From assembly GCA_963771835.1 (NCBI GenBank), contig CAVYVA010000002.1, positions 868,001 to 932,000 of the forward strand: a DNA stretch of 64,000 bases. Direction: 5' to 3'. The number at the start of each line of letters is the position of its first letter. The stretch's first letter is position 1. The DNA comes from CAVQCJ01 sp963771835. Lineage in GTDB: Bacteria > Actinomycetota > Actinomycetes > Prado026. This document shows, piece by piece, positions 37,476 to 45,808 of the stretch. The position numbers were made by a program, and so were the translations under genes. A model generated the notes under the pieces. The model was not told where the DNA came from and did no database searches. It was given only the letters and a program-made list of their open reading frames with translations.

Positions 37476-39182
37476 TCATCGATCGTCGGCCGCTGACAGG
37501 ACCGGTCGAGGCCCGGGCGTGGTCCGAGCCGGCAGGGTCCGGTAGTCCAGCCGCGGTACGGCCGCGTCCGGTCCGCCGCCGAACGTCCCGACCAGCCGGC
37601 CCCGCCAGGTCGCGTCGTCGAGGTCGGGGAAGTCCTCCCGCCAGTGGCTGCCCCTGGTCTCCTCCCTGGCCCGGGCGGCCAGCGCGACGAACGTGGCGAC
37701 CGTGTGCAGGTTGGTGGCCTCCCAGGCCGCGGTGCCCGGCTCGTGCTGCCGTCCGGCCTGCAGCCCCAGCTCGCGCAGCCGACCCAGCGTGCGACCGAGG
37801 CTCTCGCGGCTGCGCAGCACCCCCGCGCCGTCGGTCATCGTGGCCGCGACGTGCTCGCGCGCCCCCGCGTCGAGCAGGCTGCCCGACCGGCGCTCGGGCT
37901 CCGGCTCACGCTCGGGCGGCAGGCCCTCGGCCAGGTCCGCGCTGATCCGCTCCGCGAAGACCAGCCCCTCGAGCAGCGAGTTCGACGCCAGCCGGTTGGC
38001 GCCGTGCACCCCGGTGCAGGCGCACTCCCCGCAGGCGTACAGGCCCGGCACGCTGCTCCGGCCGTGCAGGTCGGTGCGGATGCCGCCGCTGGCGTAGTGC
38101 GCGGCGGGGGCGACCGGGACGAGCTCGGTGACCGGGTCCACCCCGTGCGCGCGGCAGGACTCGAGGATCGTCGGGAACCGGTGCTGCCAGAGCGCGTCCC
38201 CGAGGTGCCGGCCGTCGAGCCACACGTGCGGGGCGCCGGTCTCGCGCATCCGGCGCATGATCGCCTTCGCGACCACGTCGCGCGGCGCGAGGTCGGCCAG
38301 CGGATGGACGCCGAGCATGAACCGCTCACCGGTGTCGTCGACCAGGAAGGCGCCCTCGCCGCGGACCGCCTCGGACACCAGCGGCTGCTGGCCCCGCGCG
38401 CCCGGCCCGAGCCACAGCACCGTGGGGTGGAACTGGACGAACTCCATGTCCGCGACCTGCGCGCCGGCCCGCAGCGCGAGCGCCACCCCGTCCCCGGTCG
38501 AGACATCGGGGTTGGTGGTCTGGGCGAACACCTGCCCGAGGCCGCCGGTGGCGAGCACGACGGCCCGGCCGTGCACGGCGCCGACACCGGACTCGCTGCC
38601 GGCGCCCATCACGTGCAGCGTCACCCCGGCTGCACGGCCCTGCACGTCGCGGAGCAGGTCCAGCGCGAGGGCGTCCTCGACCACCTCGATGGACGGGTCG
38701 TCGCGGACGGCCGCCACCAGGGCGCGCGAGACCTCCGCGCCGGTCGCGTCGCCGCCGGCGTGAGCGATGCGGTTGCGGTGGTGACCGCCCTCCCGGGTCA
38801 GGGCGAGCGACCCGTCGGCGTCGTGGTCGAACCCGGCGCCGCGCTCGATCAGCCGCCGCACCGCACCCGGTCCCTGCGTCACCAGCACGTCGACCGCGGC
38901 GACGTCGCAGAGCCCCACGCCGGCGACCAGGGTGTCCTCCAGGTGCTGCGCAGGGGTGTCGCCCTCGCCGAGCGCGACGGCGATCCCGCCCTGCGCCCAC
39001 CGGGTGGACCCGGCCTCGAGCAGCGCCTTGGTGACCAGCAGGACGCTGAGGCCCGCGGACCGCGCGGTGAGAGCCACGGTGAGGCCGGCGATCCCGCTGC
39101 CGACCACGACGACGTCGGCCCGGGTCCACCAACCGGGCTCGGGCGCGAGCAGGCGCGTGGGCAGCGTGTAGCGGTCGGTCAC
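37476..39182 (-). CDS. nadB: L-aspartate oxidase
   Basis: This 568-residue flavoenzyme oxidises aspartate to iminoaspartate in NAD synthesis. The FAD-binding start VVVVGSGIAGLTVALTARSA, TRWAQGGIAVALGEGDTPAQH, the active-site REGGHHRNRIAHAGGDATG and the C-terminal GGIRTDLHGRSSVPGLYACGE are typical. GTG at 39182 overlaps the panC stop. Part of the panC-nadB-nadC-coaX order also seen in streptomycetes. Confidence 0.95.
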   Translation of the reverse strand: MTDRYTLPTRLLAPEPGWWTRADVVVVGSGIAGLTVALTARSAGLSVLLVTKALLEAGSTRWAQGGIAVALGEGDTPAQHLEDTLVAGVGLCDVAAVDVLVTQGPGAVRRLIERGAGFDHDADGSLALTREGGHHRNRIAHAGGDATGAEVSRALVAAVRDDPSIEVVEDALALDLLRDVQGRAAGVTLHVMGAGSESGVGAVHGRAVVLATGGLGQVFAQTTNPDVSTGDGVALALRAGAQVADMEFVQFHPTVLWLGPGARGQQPLVSEAVRGEGAFLVDDTGERFMLGVHPLADLAPRDVVAKAIMRRMRETGAPHVWLDGRHLGDALWQHRFPTILESCRAHGVDPVTELVPVAPAAHYASGGIRTDLHGRSSVPGLYACGECACTGVHGANRLASNSLLEGLVFAERISADLAEGLPPEREPEPERRSGSLLDAGAREHVAATMTDGAGVLRSRESLGRTLGRLRELGLQAGRQHEPGTAAWEATNLHTVATFVALAARAREETRGSHWREDFPDLDDATWRGRLVGTFGGGPDAAVPRLDYRTLPARTTPGPRPVLSAADDR

Positions 39183-40075
39183 GTCCGGCCGCCCACCACG
39201 TGCCCGACCGCCCGCTGCGCGCCGCTCACACCCTCGATCGTCGCGTTGTCGATGAGGCGGGTGCCGCCGACCCGCGCCGCCACGAGCAGCAGCGCCCGAC
39301 CGTCCTCCGCGCTTGCGTCGAGGTCCTCGCCGAAGGTCTGCGGGTCGACGAGCGCGACGTAGTCGGGTTCGACGCCGGGCTGCGCCGCCAGCTCGCGGCG
39401 AGCGGCGTCCAGCACGGCCGCCGGTCCGTCCGCGGCTGCCGCACCGCCGGCCCGCATGGCCCTGGACAGGGCCAGCGCGGCCTCCCGCCCGGCCGCGTCC
39501 AGGTAGCGGTTGCGGCTGGACAGCGCCAGCCCGTCCGGCTCGCGCACGGTGGGCAGCTCCTCGATCCGCACCGGCAGGTCCAGGTCGGCCACCATCCGCC
39601 GGACCAGAGCCAGCTGCTGGGCGTCCTTGGCCCCGAACACCGCCACCTGCGGGCGGACGACACCGAACAGCTTGGCCACCACCGTGAGCACGCCGTCGAA
39701 GTGCCCGGGCCGCGAGGCGCCCTCGAGCACGGCCCCGAGCGGGCCCGCGTCGACCCTGACCTGCGGCTCGCCGGCCGGGTACATGGTGGCCACCGACGGG
39801 GCGAACACCAGGTCGGCGCCGGCCTCGGCGCACAGCTCGAGGTCGGCGTCGAGGGTCCTCGGGTACCGGTCGAGGTCCTCGCCGGGGGCGAACTGCAGCG
39901 GGTTGAGGAAGACGCTGACCACGACGACGTCGGCGAGGTCGGCGGCGCGCCGGATCAGCCCGCGGTGGCCGGCGTGCAGCGCGCCCATGGTGGGTACGAG
40001 CGCGACCGTCCGGCCGCCGGCGCGCACCGGCGCCAGGGCCGCGTCCAGCTCGGCACGGGTCTCGACGAGCGTCAC
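39179..40075 (-). CDS. panC: Pantothenate synthetase
   Basis: The 298-residue protein joins pantoate and beta-alanine with ATP. It has the HIGH-like loop VALVPTMGALHAGHRGLIRR, the segment VVVSVFLNPLQFAPGEDLDR, FGAKDAQQLALVRRMV and the KMSKS-like region ALSSRNRYLDAAGRE. GTG at 40075 overlaps the upstream DUF2520 gene (GTGA). The aspartate decarboxylase gene panD, next to panC in mycobacteria, is not here. Confidence 0.96.
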   Translation of the reverse strand: MTLVETRAELDAALAPVRAGGRTVALVPTMGALHAGHRGLIRRAADLADVVVVSVFLNPLQFAPGEDLDRYPRTLDADLELCAEAGADLVFAPSVATMYPAGEPQVRVDAGPLGAVLEGASRPGHFDGVLTVVAKLFGVVRPQVAVFGAKDAQQLALVRRMVADLDLPVRIEELPTVREPDGLALSSRNRYLDAAGREAALALSRAMRAGGAAAADGPAAVLDAARRELAAQPGVEPDYVALVDPQTFGEDLDASAEDGRALLLVAARVGGTRLIDNATIEGVSGAQRAVGHVVGGRT

Positions 40076-40998
40076 GGAGCGGCCCCGGTCGGCGGGTCGA
40101 CGGGACCGGCCAGCGCGTCCAGCAGGGCCTCCGCCGCCTCCGGGCGCAGCCGGCGGTCGGCGAGCGCGCGGTCGGCCGTGGCCCTGGCCAGCGCGCGGTA
40201 GGTGGCGAGGATCTCCGGCGAGACCGCGCCGACGGCGCGGACGTGCTCGGCGACGGTCCCGGCGTCCCCGCGGGCGACCGGACCGGTGAGCGCGGCGTCG
40301 CCCGCGCGCAGCACGTTGTCGAGGCTGGCGGCGAGCAACGGACCGACCAGGCGGGCCGGGTCGGACACCCCCGCCGCACGCAGGAGGTCCAGGGTCTGCG
40401 CCACCAGGGTGACGAGGTGGTTCGAACCGTGCGCGAGCGCGGCGTGGTAGAGCGGACGGGCCTGCTCGGGCACCCAGACAGGCTCGCCGCCCATCTCCAG
40501 CACCAGCGCCTCGGCGACCGGGCGCAGGCTCGGCGGCCGTTCGGGCGCCGTCACCCCGAACGCGCACCCGGTCAGCCGTCCCAGGTCCAGCGAGGTGCCG
40601 GTGAAGGTCATCGCCGGGTGCAGGGCCAGCGGTAGCGCCCCGGCGCGGGTGGCCGGGTCCAGGACGGCGGTGCCGTAGCGGCCGGACGTGTGCACGAGCA
40701 GCTGGCCCGGCCGGACCGAGCCGGTGGCGACCAGGCCGGCGACCAGCGCCGGCAGCGCGTCGTCGGGGACGGTGAGCAGGACCAGGTCGGCGGCGGCGAG
40801 CACGTCCTGGGGAGCGACCAGCCGGACCCCGGGCAGCATCGCCTCGGCCCGGGCACGGGAGGCCTGCGACACCCCGGAGGCTGCGACCACGTGGTGCCCG
40901 GCGGCGGCGAGCGCCGCGCCGAGGATCGCGCCGACCCGCCCGGTCCCGAGGACACCGACGGACAGCCGGGCCGGAGCGGCGGGTGACGCGGAGCTCAT
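40072..40998 (-). CDS. Rossmann-like/DUF2520 oxidoreductase, possible ketopantoate reductase
   Basis: The 308-residue protein has a Rossmann domain (VGVLGTGRVGAILGAALAAAG; LLTVPDDALPALVAGL) and a C-terminal DUF2520 helical domain (LYHAALAHGSNHLVTLVAQTL). It overlaps panC by 4 bp, so a pantothenate-pathway role such as ketopantoate reduction (as for PanG-type enzymes) is a reasonable guess from fold and context. The function has not been shown for this branch. Start ATG 40998. Confidence 0.85.
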   Translation of the reverse strand: MSSASPAAPARLSVGVLGTGRVGAILGAALAAAGHHVVAASGVSQASRARAEAMLPGVRLVAPQDVLAAADLVLLTVPDDALPALVAGLVATGSVRPGQLLVHTSGRYGTAVLDPATRAGALPLALHPAMTFTGTSLDLGRLTGCAFGVTAPERPPSLRPVAEALVLEMGGEPVWVPEQARPLYHAALAHGSNHLVTLVAQTLDLLRAAGVSDPARLVGPLLAASLDNVLRAGDAALTGPVARGDAGTVAEHVRAVGAVSPEILATYRALARATADRALADRRLRPEAAEALLDALAGPVDPPTGAAP

Positions 40999-41079
40999 GG
41001 CGTTCCAGTCCCAGGGGTCGGGGCGGCGGGTACCGGACGTTCGTGATCAGCCTAACGACCCCGCCGGTACGGTCGCAGC

Positions 41080-42147
41080 GTGCCGTCGACGCATCCCGGG
41101 TCAGCACGCTTCCTGCCGTGGGGTGAGGCGACCCGGCAGGCGCTGTACGGGCACGGGGGGTTCTTCCACCGCCCGGAGGGTCCGGCCGGGCACTTCCGGA
41201 CGTCGGTGCACGCGTCGGGGCTGTTCGCCGCCGCCGTGCTCGCGCTGCTGCGCTCGGTGGACACGACGCTGGGCCAGCCGGACGACGTGCGGCTCGTCGA
41301 CGTGGGGGCCGGCCGGGGCGAGCTGCTCACGGCGGTCGGCGACCTGCTGGACGCGGGCGCCGCCGACGATCGGACCGGGCTGCGCGAGCGGCTGCGGATG
41401 TCCGCGGTGGAGCTGGCCGAGGCGCCCCGGGACCTACGGGCCGGCGTCGCCTGGTCGACCGAGCTGCCCGAGGACGTCGTCGGGCTGGTGGTGGCGAACG
41501 AGTGGCTGGACGACGTACCCGTGGACGTGGTGGAGGTCGGGGCCGACGGACCGCACCGGGTCCTGGTCGAGCCGTCGACCGGGCAGGAGTCGCCCGGCGG
41601 TCCGGTCGGGATGCAGGACCACGCCTGGCTGACCCGCTGGTGGCCGCTGACCGGTGCCGACGACGGCGACCGGGCCGAGATCGGGCTCGACCGCGACCGG
41701 GCCTGGGCCGGCGCGGTCCGTGCCCTCGACCGCGGGGTCGCCGTCGCCGTGGACTACGGGCACCTGCTCGAGGACCGGGTAGCCGGTCGGTACGCGTCCG
41801 GGACGCTGTGCGGCTACCGCGGCGGGCGGGCCGTCGCGGCCGTCCCGGACGGCACGTGCGACATCACCGCCCACGTCGCGATGGACGCGTGCGAGCAGGC
41901 GGGGCGGGCCGCCGGCGCGACGCAGACGGCGCTGCTGAGCCAGCGCGAGGTGCTGCGCGCGCTCGGCGTGGATTCGGCGCTGCCACCCGTGGATCGCGCC
42001 AGGTCCGACCCGGCCGGCTACGCGGCAGCCCTGAGCCGGGCCTCGCAGGCGGCCGAGCTGCTCGACCCGGACGGGCTCGGCGGCTTCTGGTGGCTGGCGC
42101 AGTCCGTCGGCGTCGCCCTGCCGCCGGCCCTCGCCCCTCCCGACTGA
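41080..42147 (+). CDS. MidA/NDUFAF7-like SAM-dependent methyltransferase
   Basis: The 355-residue protein belongs to COG1565. It shows VRLVDVGAGRGELLTAVGDL (SAM site), GLVVANEWLDDVPVDVVEV, AVAVDYGHLLEDRVAGRY, SGTLCGYRGGRAV and DGTCDITAHVAMDA, the hallmarks of the family. The mitochondrial member NDUFAF7 dimethylates an arginine on NDUFS2, the NuoD homologue of complex I. A NuoD homologue lies 5.4 kb downstream on the same strand (47586). The start GTG at 41080 is near a divergent gene. Confidence 0.88.
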   Translation: MPSTHPGSARFLPWGEATRQALYGHGGFFHRPEGPAGHFRTSVHASGLFAAAVLALLRSVDTTLGQPDDVRLVDVGAGRGELLTAVGDLLDAGAADDRTGLRERLRMSAVELAEAPRDLRAGVAWSTELPEDVVGLVVANEWLDDVPVDVVEVGADGPHRVLVEPSTGQESPGGPVGMQDHAWLTRWWPLTGADDGDRAEIGLDRDRAWAGAVRALDRGVAVAVDYGHLLEDRVAGRYASGTLCGYRGGRAVAAVPDGTCDITAHVAMDACEQAGRAAGATQTALLSQREVLRALGVDSALPPVDRARSDPAGYAAALSRASQAAELLDPDGLGGFWWLAQSVGVALPPALAPPD

Positions 42148-42157
42148 TGGGGCGGGG

Positions 42158-42622
42158 TCAGTCGGCGACGAGGTGCTCGAGGACGGGGAGGGCGTCGGCC
42201 AGGGTCTGCCGCTCGGCCACCGGGAGGGCGGCGATCCGCGCCACGAGCACGGCGGCGCGGGCGGCCATGATCGCCCGGACCAGGTCCTGGCCGGCCGCGG
42301 TCGCGGCGACGAACGCCGACCGCCGGTCGGCCGGGTCCTCGGTGCGCCTCACCAGCCCGTCGCGCTCCAGGCCGGCGACCACACGCGAAAGCGCGGCGGG
42401 CGTCACTCCTTCGGTGTCCGCGAGCTCCCCCAGGCGCATCGGTCCGCGGCGGTCCAGCGTCGCCAGCGCGGCGGCCGAGGCCGGCCCGATCGTGCCAACG
42501 TACGAACGGCGCAGCATCCGGACCAGCCGACCGACCGCGCCGGCCAGCCGGGTGGCCGCCTCCTCGTCCGCCGGCGCCGCCGCGACCGCCGCCTGACGCT
42601 GCAACGACACCCGGGTGCTCAT
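42158..42622 (-). CDS. MarR-family transcriptional regulator
   Basis: The 154-residue winged-helix protein has AALATLDRRGPMRLGELADT, VTPAALSRVVAGLERDGLVR (recognition helix) and RRTEDPADRRSAFVAATAAG (wing). ATG at 42622 overlaps the MFS stop (ATGA), so regulator and transporter are co-translated. It probably represses the MFS gene through the 35-bp palindrome at 44414-44448 and responds to a drug-like ligand. Confidence 0.93.
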   Translation of the reverse strand: MSTRVSLQRQAAVAAAPADEEAATRLAGAVGRLVRMLRRSYVGTIGPASAAALATLDRRGPMRLGELADTEGVTPAALSRVVAGLERDGLVRRTEDPADRRSAFVAATAAGQDLVRAIMAARAAVLVARIAALPVAERQTLADALPVLEHLVAD

Positions 42623-44373
42623 GCGACGACCTCCTCGGCTGCAGCCTGTGCTTCGACGGCGTCCGGCTCCTCGCCGAGGCGTTCGCCGGCGTCCTCGTGC
42701 GAACGGGCCCGGCCGCCGCTCGAGTCGAACAGCGACGCGAACGCGGCGACCAGCATCATCAGCGCGGCTGCGCTGAACACGACGACCAGCCCGGCGTGGA
42801 ACGGCTCGGAGAGCAGGTGCGGGAAGAACTGCTGACCGGTGAGCGTGGCGACGTTCGACGCGGGCAGCGTGTCCAGGGCGCCGGTCGGTCCGAGCAGGGA
42901 CGCGATCGGGTTCACGCCGAGGAAAGCCGCGAACAGACTGCCGACCGGGGGCAGCGAGCCCACGTGCGCGGCGGTGGCCGGGTCCACCCCCTGCGCCTGC
43001 AGGCCCTGCGTCAGCGTCGTCGGCAGCGCCGACGCGAGCCCGGCGATCATCAGCGAGAAGAACAGGCCGATCGACAGCGCCGAGCCCGCATTGAAGAACG
43101 TGCCCCGCATCCCGGACGCCGCGCCGCGCTGGCGGGCCGGCACGCTGTTCATGATGGTCGCCGAGTTCGGCGCCGAGAACAGCCCGGACCCCACCCCGCT
43201 GAGCAGCACGAGCAGTGCGAACACCGGGTATGGGAAGTCGACCGGCAGCAGCATCAGCGCCACGAACGTCGCAGCCACCAGCAGCGCCCCGCCGACGGCG
43301 AACGGCCGCGCCCCGAACCGGTCGGACAGGTGCCCGGAGACCGGGCCGGCAGCCAGGAAGCCGACCGTCAGCGGCAGCATGTAGATGCCGGCCCACAGCG
43401 GCGTGCTCTCGAACGAGTACCCGTGCAGCGGCAGCCAGATCCCCTGCAGCCAGATGATGAGCATGAACTGCATGCCGCCGCGGCCCATCGCCGCGAGCAG
43501 CCCGGCGAGGTTGCCGGCCGAGAAGGCGCGGATCCGGAACAGCCCCATCTCGAACATCGGGTCGGTCACCCTGGTCTCGATCACGCAGAACAGCGCCAGC
43601 AGCACGACGCCGCCGACCAACCCGGCGAGCACCCACGGGTTGGTCCAGCCCATCACGTGACCGCCGTACGGCTCGATGCCGTACGTGATCGCGGCCAGCA
43701 GCGCCCCCAGCCCGACGGCGAACGTGACGTTCCCCCACCAGTCCAGCCTCGCGTCGTGCCGCTCGCCGACCTCGTGCAGCGACCGGTACGACCACACGCT
43801 GCCGGCCAGCGCGATCGGGACGCTCACCCAGAACACGGCGCGCCAGTCCCACTCCGACAGGACCCCGCCGAGCACCAGGCCGATGAACGACCCGGCGATC
43901 GCCGCCACCTGGTTGACGCCCAGCGCCAGACCGCGCTGGTCGGCCGGGAACGCGTCGGTGAGGATCGCGGCCGAGTTCGCGAACAGCATCGCGCCGCCGA
44001 TCCCCTGCACCACCCGCCAGGCGATCAGCCACAGCGCCCCGGACGAGCCGTGCAGCGGGTCGACCGAGAGCGCGATCGACGCCACCGCGAACACCACGAA
44101 GCCGAGGTTGTAGATCCGCACCCGTCCGTAGATGTCCCCGAGCCGGCCGAACGTGACCACGAAGACGGCGGTGACCAGCAGGAAGCCCATCAGCATCCAC
44201 AGCAGGTAGCTGCCGTTGCCGGGCGCCAGCGGGTCGAGCCCGATGCCGCGGAAGATCGCCGGCAGCGAGATCAGCACGATCGAGGCGTTCACCGTGGCCA
44301 GGAACATCCCGACGGTGGTGTTGGACAGCGCCACCCACTTGTAGTGGGGGTGCTCGGTGTCGAAGCGGTTCAT
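42619..44373 (-). CDS. MFS drug exporter, 14-TM DHA2 type
   Basis: The 584-residue protein has about 14 membrane spans. The start TTVGMFLATVNASIVLISLP holds the DHA2 motif D1-like region, followed by motif A FGRLGDIYGRVRIYNLGF and motif C-like GVGSGLFSAPNSATIMNSVP. The C-terminal tail is acidic and cytoplasmic. Its pairing with a MarR regulator is the usual layout of multidrug efflux operons (EmrB-like). Substrate unknown. ATG 44373. Confidence 0.92.
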   Translation of the reverse strand: MNRFDTEHPHYKWVALSNTTVGMFLATVNASIVLISLPAIFRGIGLDPLAPGNGSYLLWMLMGFLLVTAVFVVTFGRLGDIYGRVRIYNLGFVVFAVASIALSVDPLHGSSGALWLIAWRVVQGIGGAMLFANSAAILTDAFPADQRGLALGVNQVAAIAGSFIGLVLGGVLSEWDWRAVFWVSVPIALAGSVWSYRSLHEVGERHDARLDWWGNVTFAVGLGALLAAITYGIEPYGGHVMGWTNPWVLAGLVGGVVLLALFCVIETRVTDPMFEMGLFRIRAFSAGNLAGLLAAMGRGGMQFMLIIWLQGIWLPLHGYSFESTPLWAGIYMLPLTVGFLAAGPVSGHLSDRFGARPFAVGGALLVAATFVALMLLPVDFPYPVFALLVLLSGVGSGLFSAPNSATIMNSVPARQRGAASGMRGTFFNAGSALSIGLFFSLMIAGLASALPTTLTQGLQAQGVDPATAAHVGSLPPVGSLFAAFLGVNPIASLLGPTGALDTLPASNVATLTGQQFFPHLLSEPFHAGLVVVFSAAALMMLVAAFASLFDSSGGRARSHEDAGERLGEEPDAVEAQAAAEEVVA

Positions 44374-44413
44374 ACGCGCGCGGATCCCTCGGGCGGTGAG
44401 CGACGACCAGATT

Positions 44414-44448
44414 GGTTACCACATGTGAACTATTCACAGATGTTAACC
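44414..44448. promoter_or_regulatory. 35-bp palindrome upstream of the MFS-marR operon, probable MarR operator
   Basis: Two 16-bp arms around CTA (44430-44432) match at 13 of 16 positions. Innermost are TGTGAA (44424-44429) and TTCACA (44433-44438); outermost are GGTTA (44414-44418) and TAACC (44444-44448). It lies 40 bp before the MFS start and 4 bp after the P450 stop, in an AT-rich spot in GC-rich DNA. Size and symmetry suit a MarR dimer pair. Binding is inferred. Confidence 0.65.
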
Positions 44449-44452
44449 ATTC

Positions 44453-45664
44453 CTAGCCGCCGAGGGCGACCGGGAGGGTCTCGTAGCCGCGCAGGACGAA
44501 CGTCGGGCGCAGCCGGGCCGGACCGGCCGGGGCCAGCGCCGGGTACCGCTCCAGCAGCAGCGGCAGCGACGCCTGCAGCTCCACCCGGGCCAGCGGCGCA
44601 CCGAGGCAGAAGTGGATCCCGGCGCCGAAGCCCAGGTGCGGGTTGGGGTCGCGGCCCACGTCCATGACCGTCGCGTCCTCGAACACCTCGGGGTCGCGGT
44701 TGGCCGACCCCAGCAGCGCGGCGATCTTCTCCCCGGCGCGCAGCCGGACCCCCGCCACCTCGACGTCGGCCTTGGCGGTCCGCTCGAACAGCTGGAGCGG
44801 CGCGTCGTAGCGGAGCATCTCCTCGACCGCGGTGGGGGCCAGACCCCACGGGTCGGCGACCACGCGCTCCAGCTGTGCCGGGTTGCGGAAGAGTGCGGCC
44901 AGGCCGTTCCCGAAGCCGTTGACGCTGGCCTCGTGCCCGGCGTTGAGCAGCAGCACGCAGGTCGCGACCAGCTCGCGCTCGGACAGCCGCTCACCGCCGT
45001 CCTCGACCGACGCCAGGTGGCTGACCAGGTCCTCGCCCGGTCGCGCCCGCCGGTCGGCCGCCAGCTCCGCGACGTAGGCGGAGAACTCAGCCGCCGCGGT
45101 CCGGGCCTGCTGCTCCTGCGCCGGGGTCCGGTCGTACTCGTACATCTTCACGATGTGCTGCGACCACGGCCGCAGCAGCGACCGGTCGGCCTCGGGGACC
45201 CCCAGCAGCTCCGCGATCACCATCACCGGCAGCGGCTCGGCGTAGTCCGCGATCAGGTCGACGGTTCCGCCGCCGTCGCTGCCGCTGCGGGCGACGGCTT
45301 CGTCGAGCAGCCCCCCGGCCAGCTCCCGCACCCGCGGACGCAGCCGCTCGACGTGACCTCGGGCGAACGCCTTGGCGACCAGCGACCGCAGCCGGGTGTG
45401 CTTGGGCGGCTCGCTGTCCAGGATCGAGTCGGCGTGCAGCCAGTTGAACGTCTCCCAGGTCTCGGCCGGCGTGCGCTCGGTGAAGATCCGGCCCAGGCGC
45501 CGCGCCCGCAGCACGGCGTCGGCGTCGGCGTGCCGGGCGGCCAGGTACAGCCCCAGCCCCTCGTGCCGGACCGCACGCCCGGCGGCGCGGAGCCGGTCGA
45601 ACGCCGGGTAGGGGTCGGTCACGAAGGCCGGGTCGCTCAGGTCGAGGACGTCGTCGGCGAGCAC
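44453..45664 (-). CDS. Cytochrome P450
   Basis: The 403-residue class I P450 has the haem loop HLGFGAGIHFCLGAPLAR (Cys ligand near residue 350), the ExxR pair in AVEEMLRYDAP and the I-helix LLLNAGHEASVNGFGNGL near residue 235. In that helix AGHEA has Ala where the usual acid-alcohol pair has Thr, with Ser next. It is upstream of the MFS gene on the same strand. No ferredoxin is adjacent. Substrate unknown. GTG 45664. Confidence 0.93.
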   Translation of the reverse strand: MLADDVLDLSDPAFVTDPYPAFDRLRAAGRAVRHEGLGLYLAARHADADAVLRARRLGRIFTERTPAETWETFNWLHADSILDSEPPKHTRLRSLVAKAFARGHVERLRPRVRELAGGLLDEAVARSGSDGGGTVDLIADYAEPLPVMVIAELLGVPEADRSLLRPWSQHIVKMYEYDRTPAQEQQARTAAAEFSAYVAELAADRRARPGEDLVSHLASVEDGGERLSERELVATCVLLLNAGHEASVNGFGNGLAALFRNPAQLERVVADPWGLAPTAVEEMLRYDAPLQLFERTAKADVEVAGVRLRAGEKIAALLGSANRDPEVFEDATVMDVGRDPNPHLGFGAGIHFCLGAPLARVELQASLPLLLERYPALAPAGPARLRPTFVLRGYETLPVALGG

Positions 45665-45808
45665 GTTCGCAGGCTAGCCCGGGCAGATTTCACCGGGCAG
45701 GATGCCAAAGTCACACATTCGAACCTTTGAATCCGCTATACAGCCGTTCAGGGATGACGGGCCCGCCGTCCTCCCCCGTGCTCTCGGGGTCCCGAGGGAG
45801 GGACAGTC

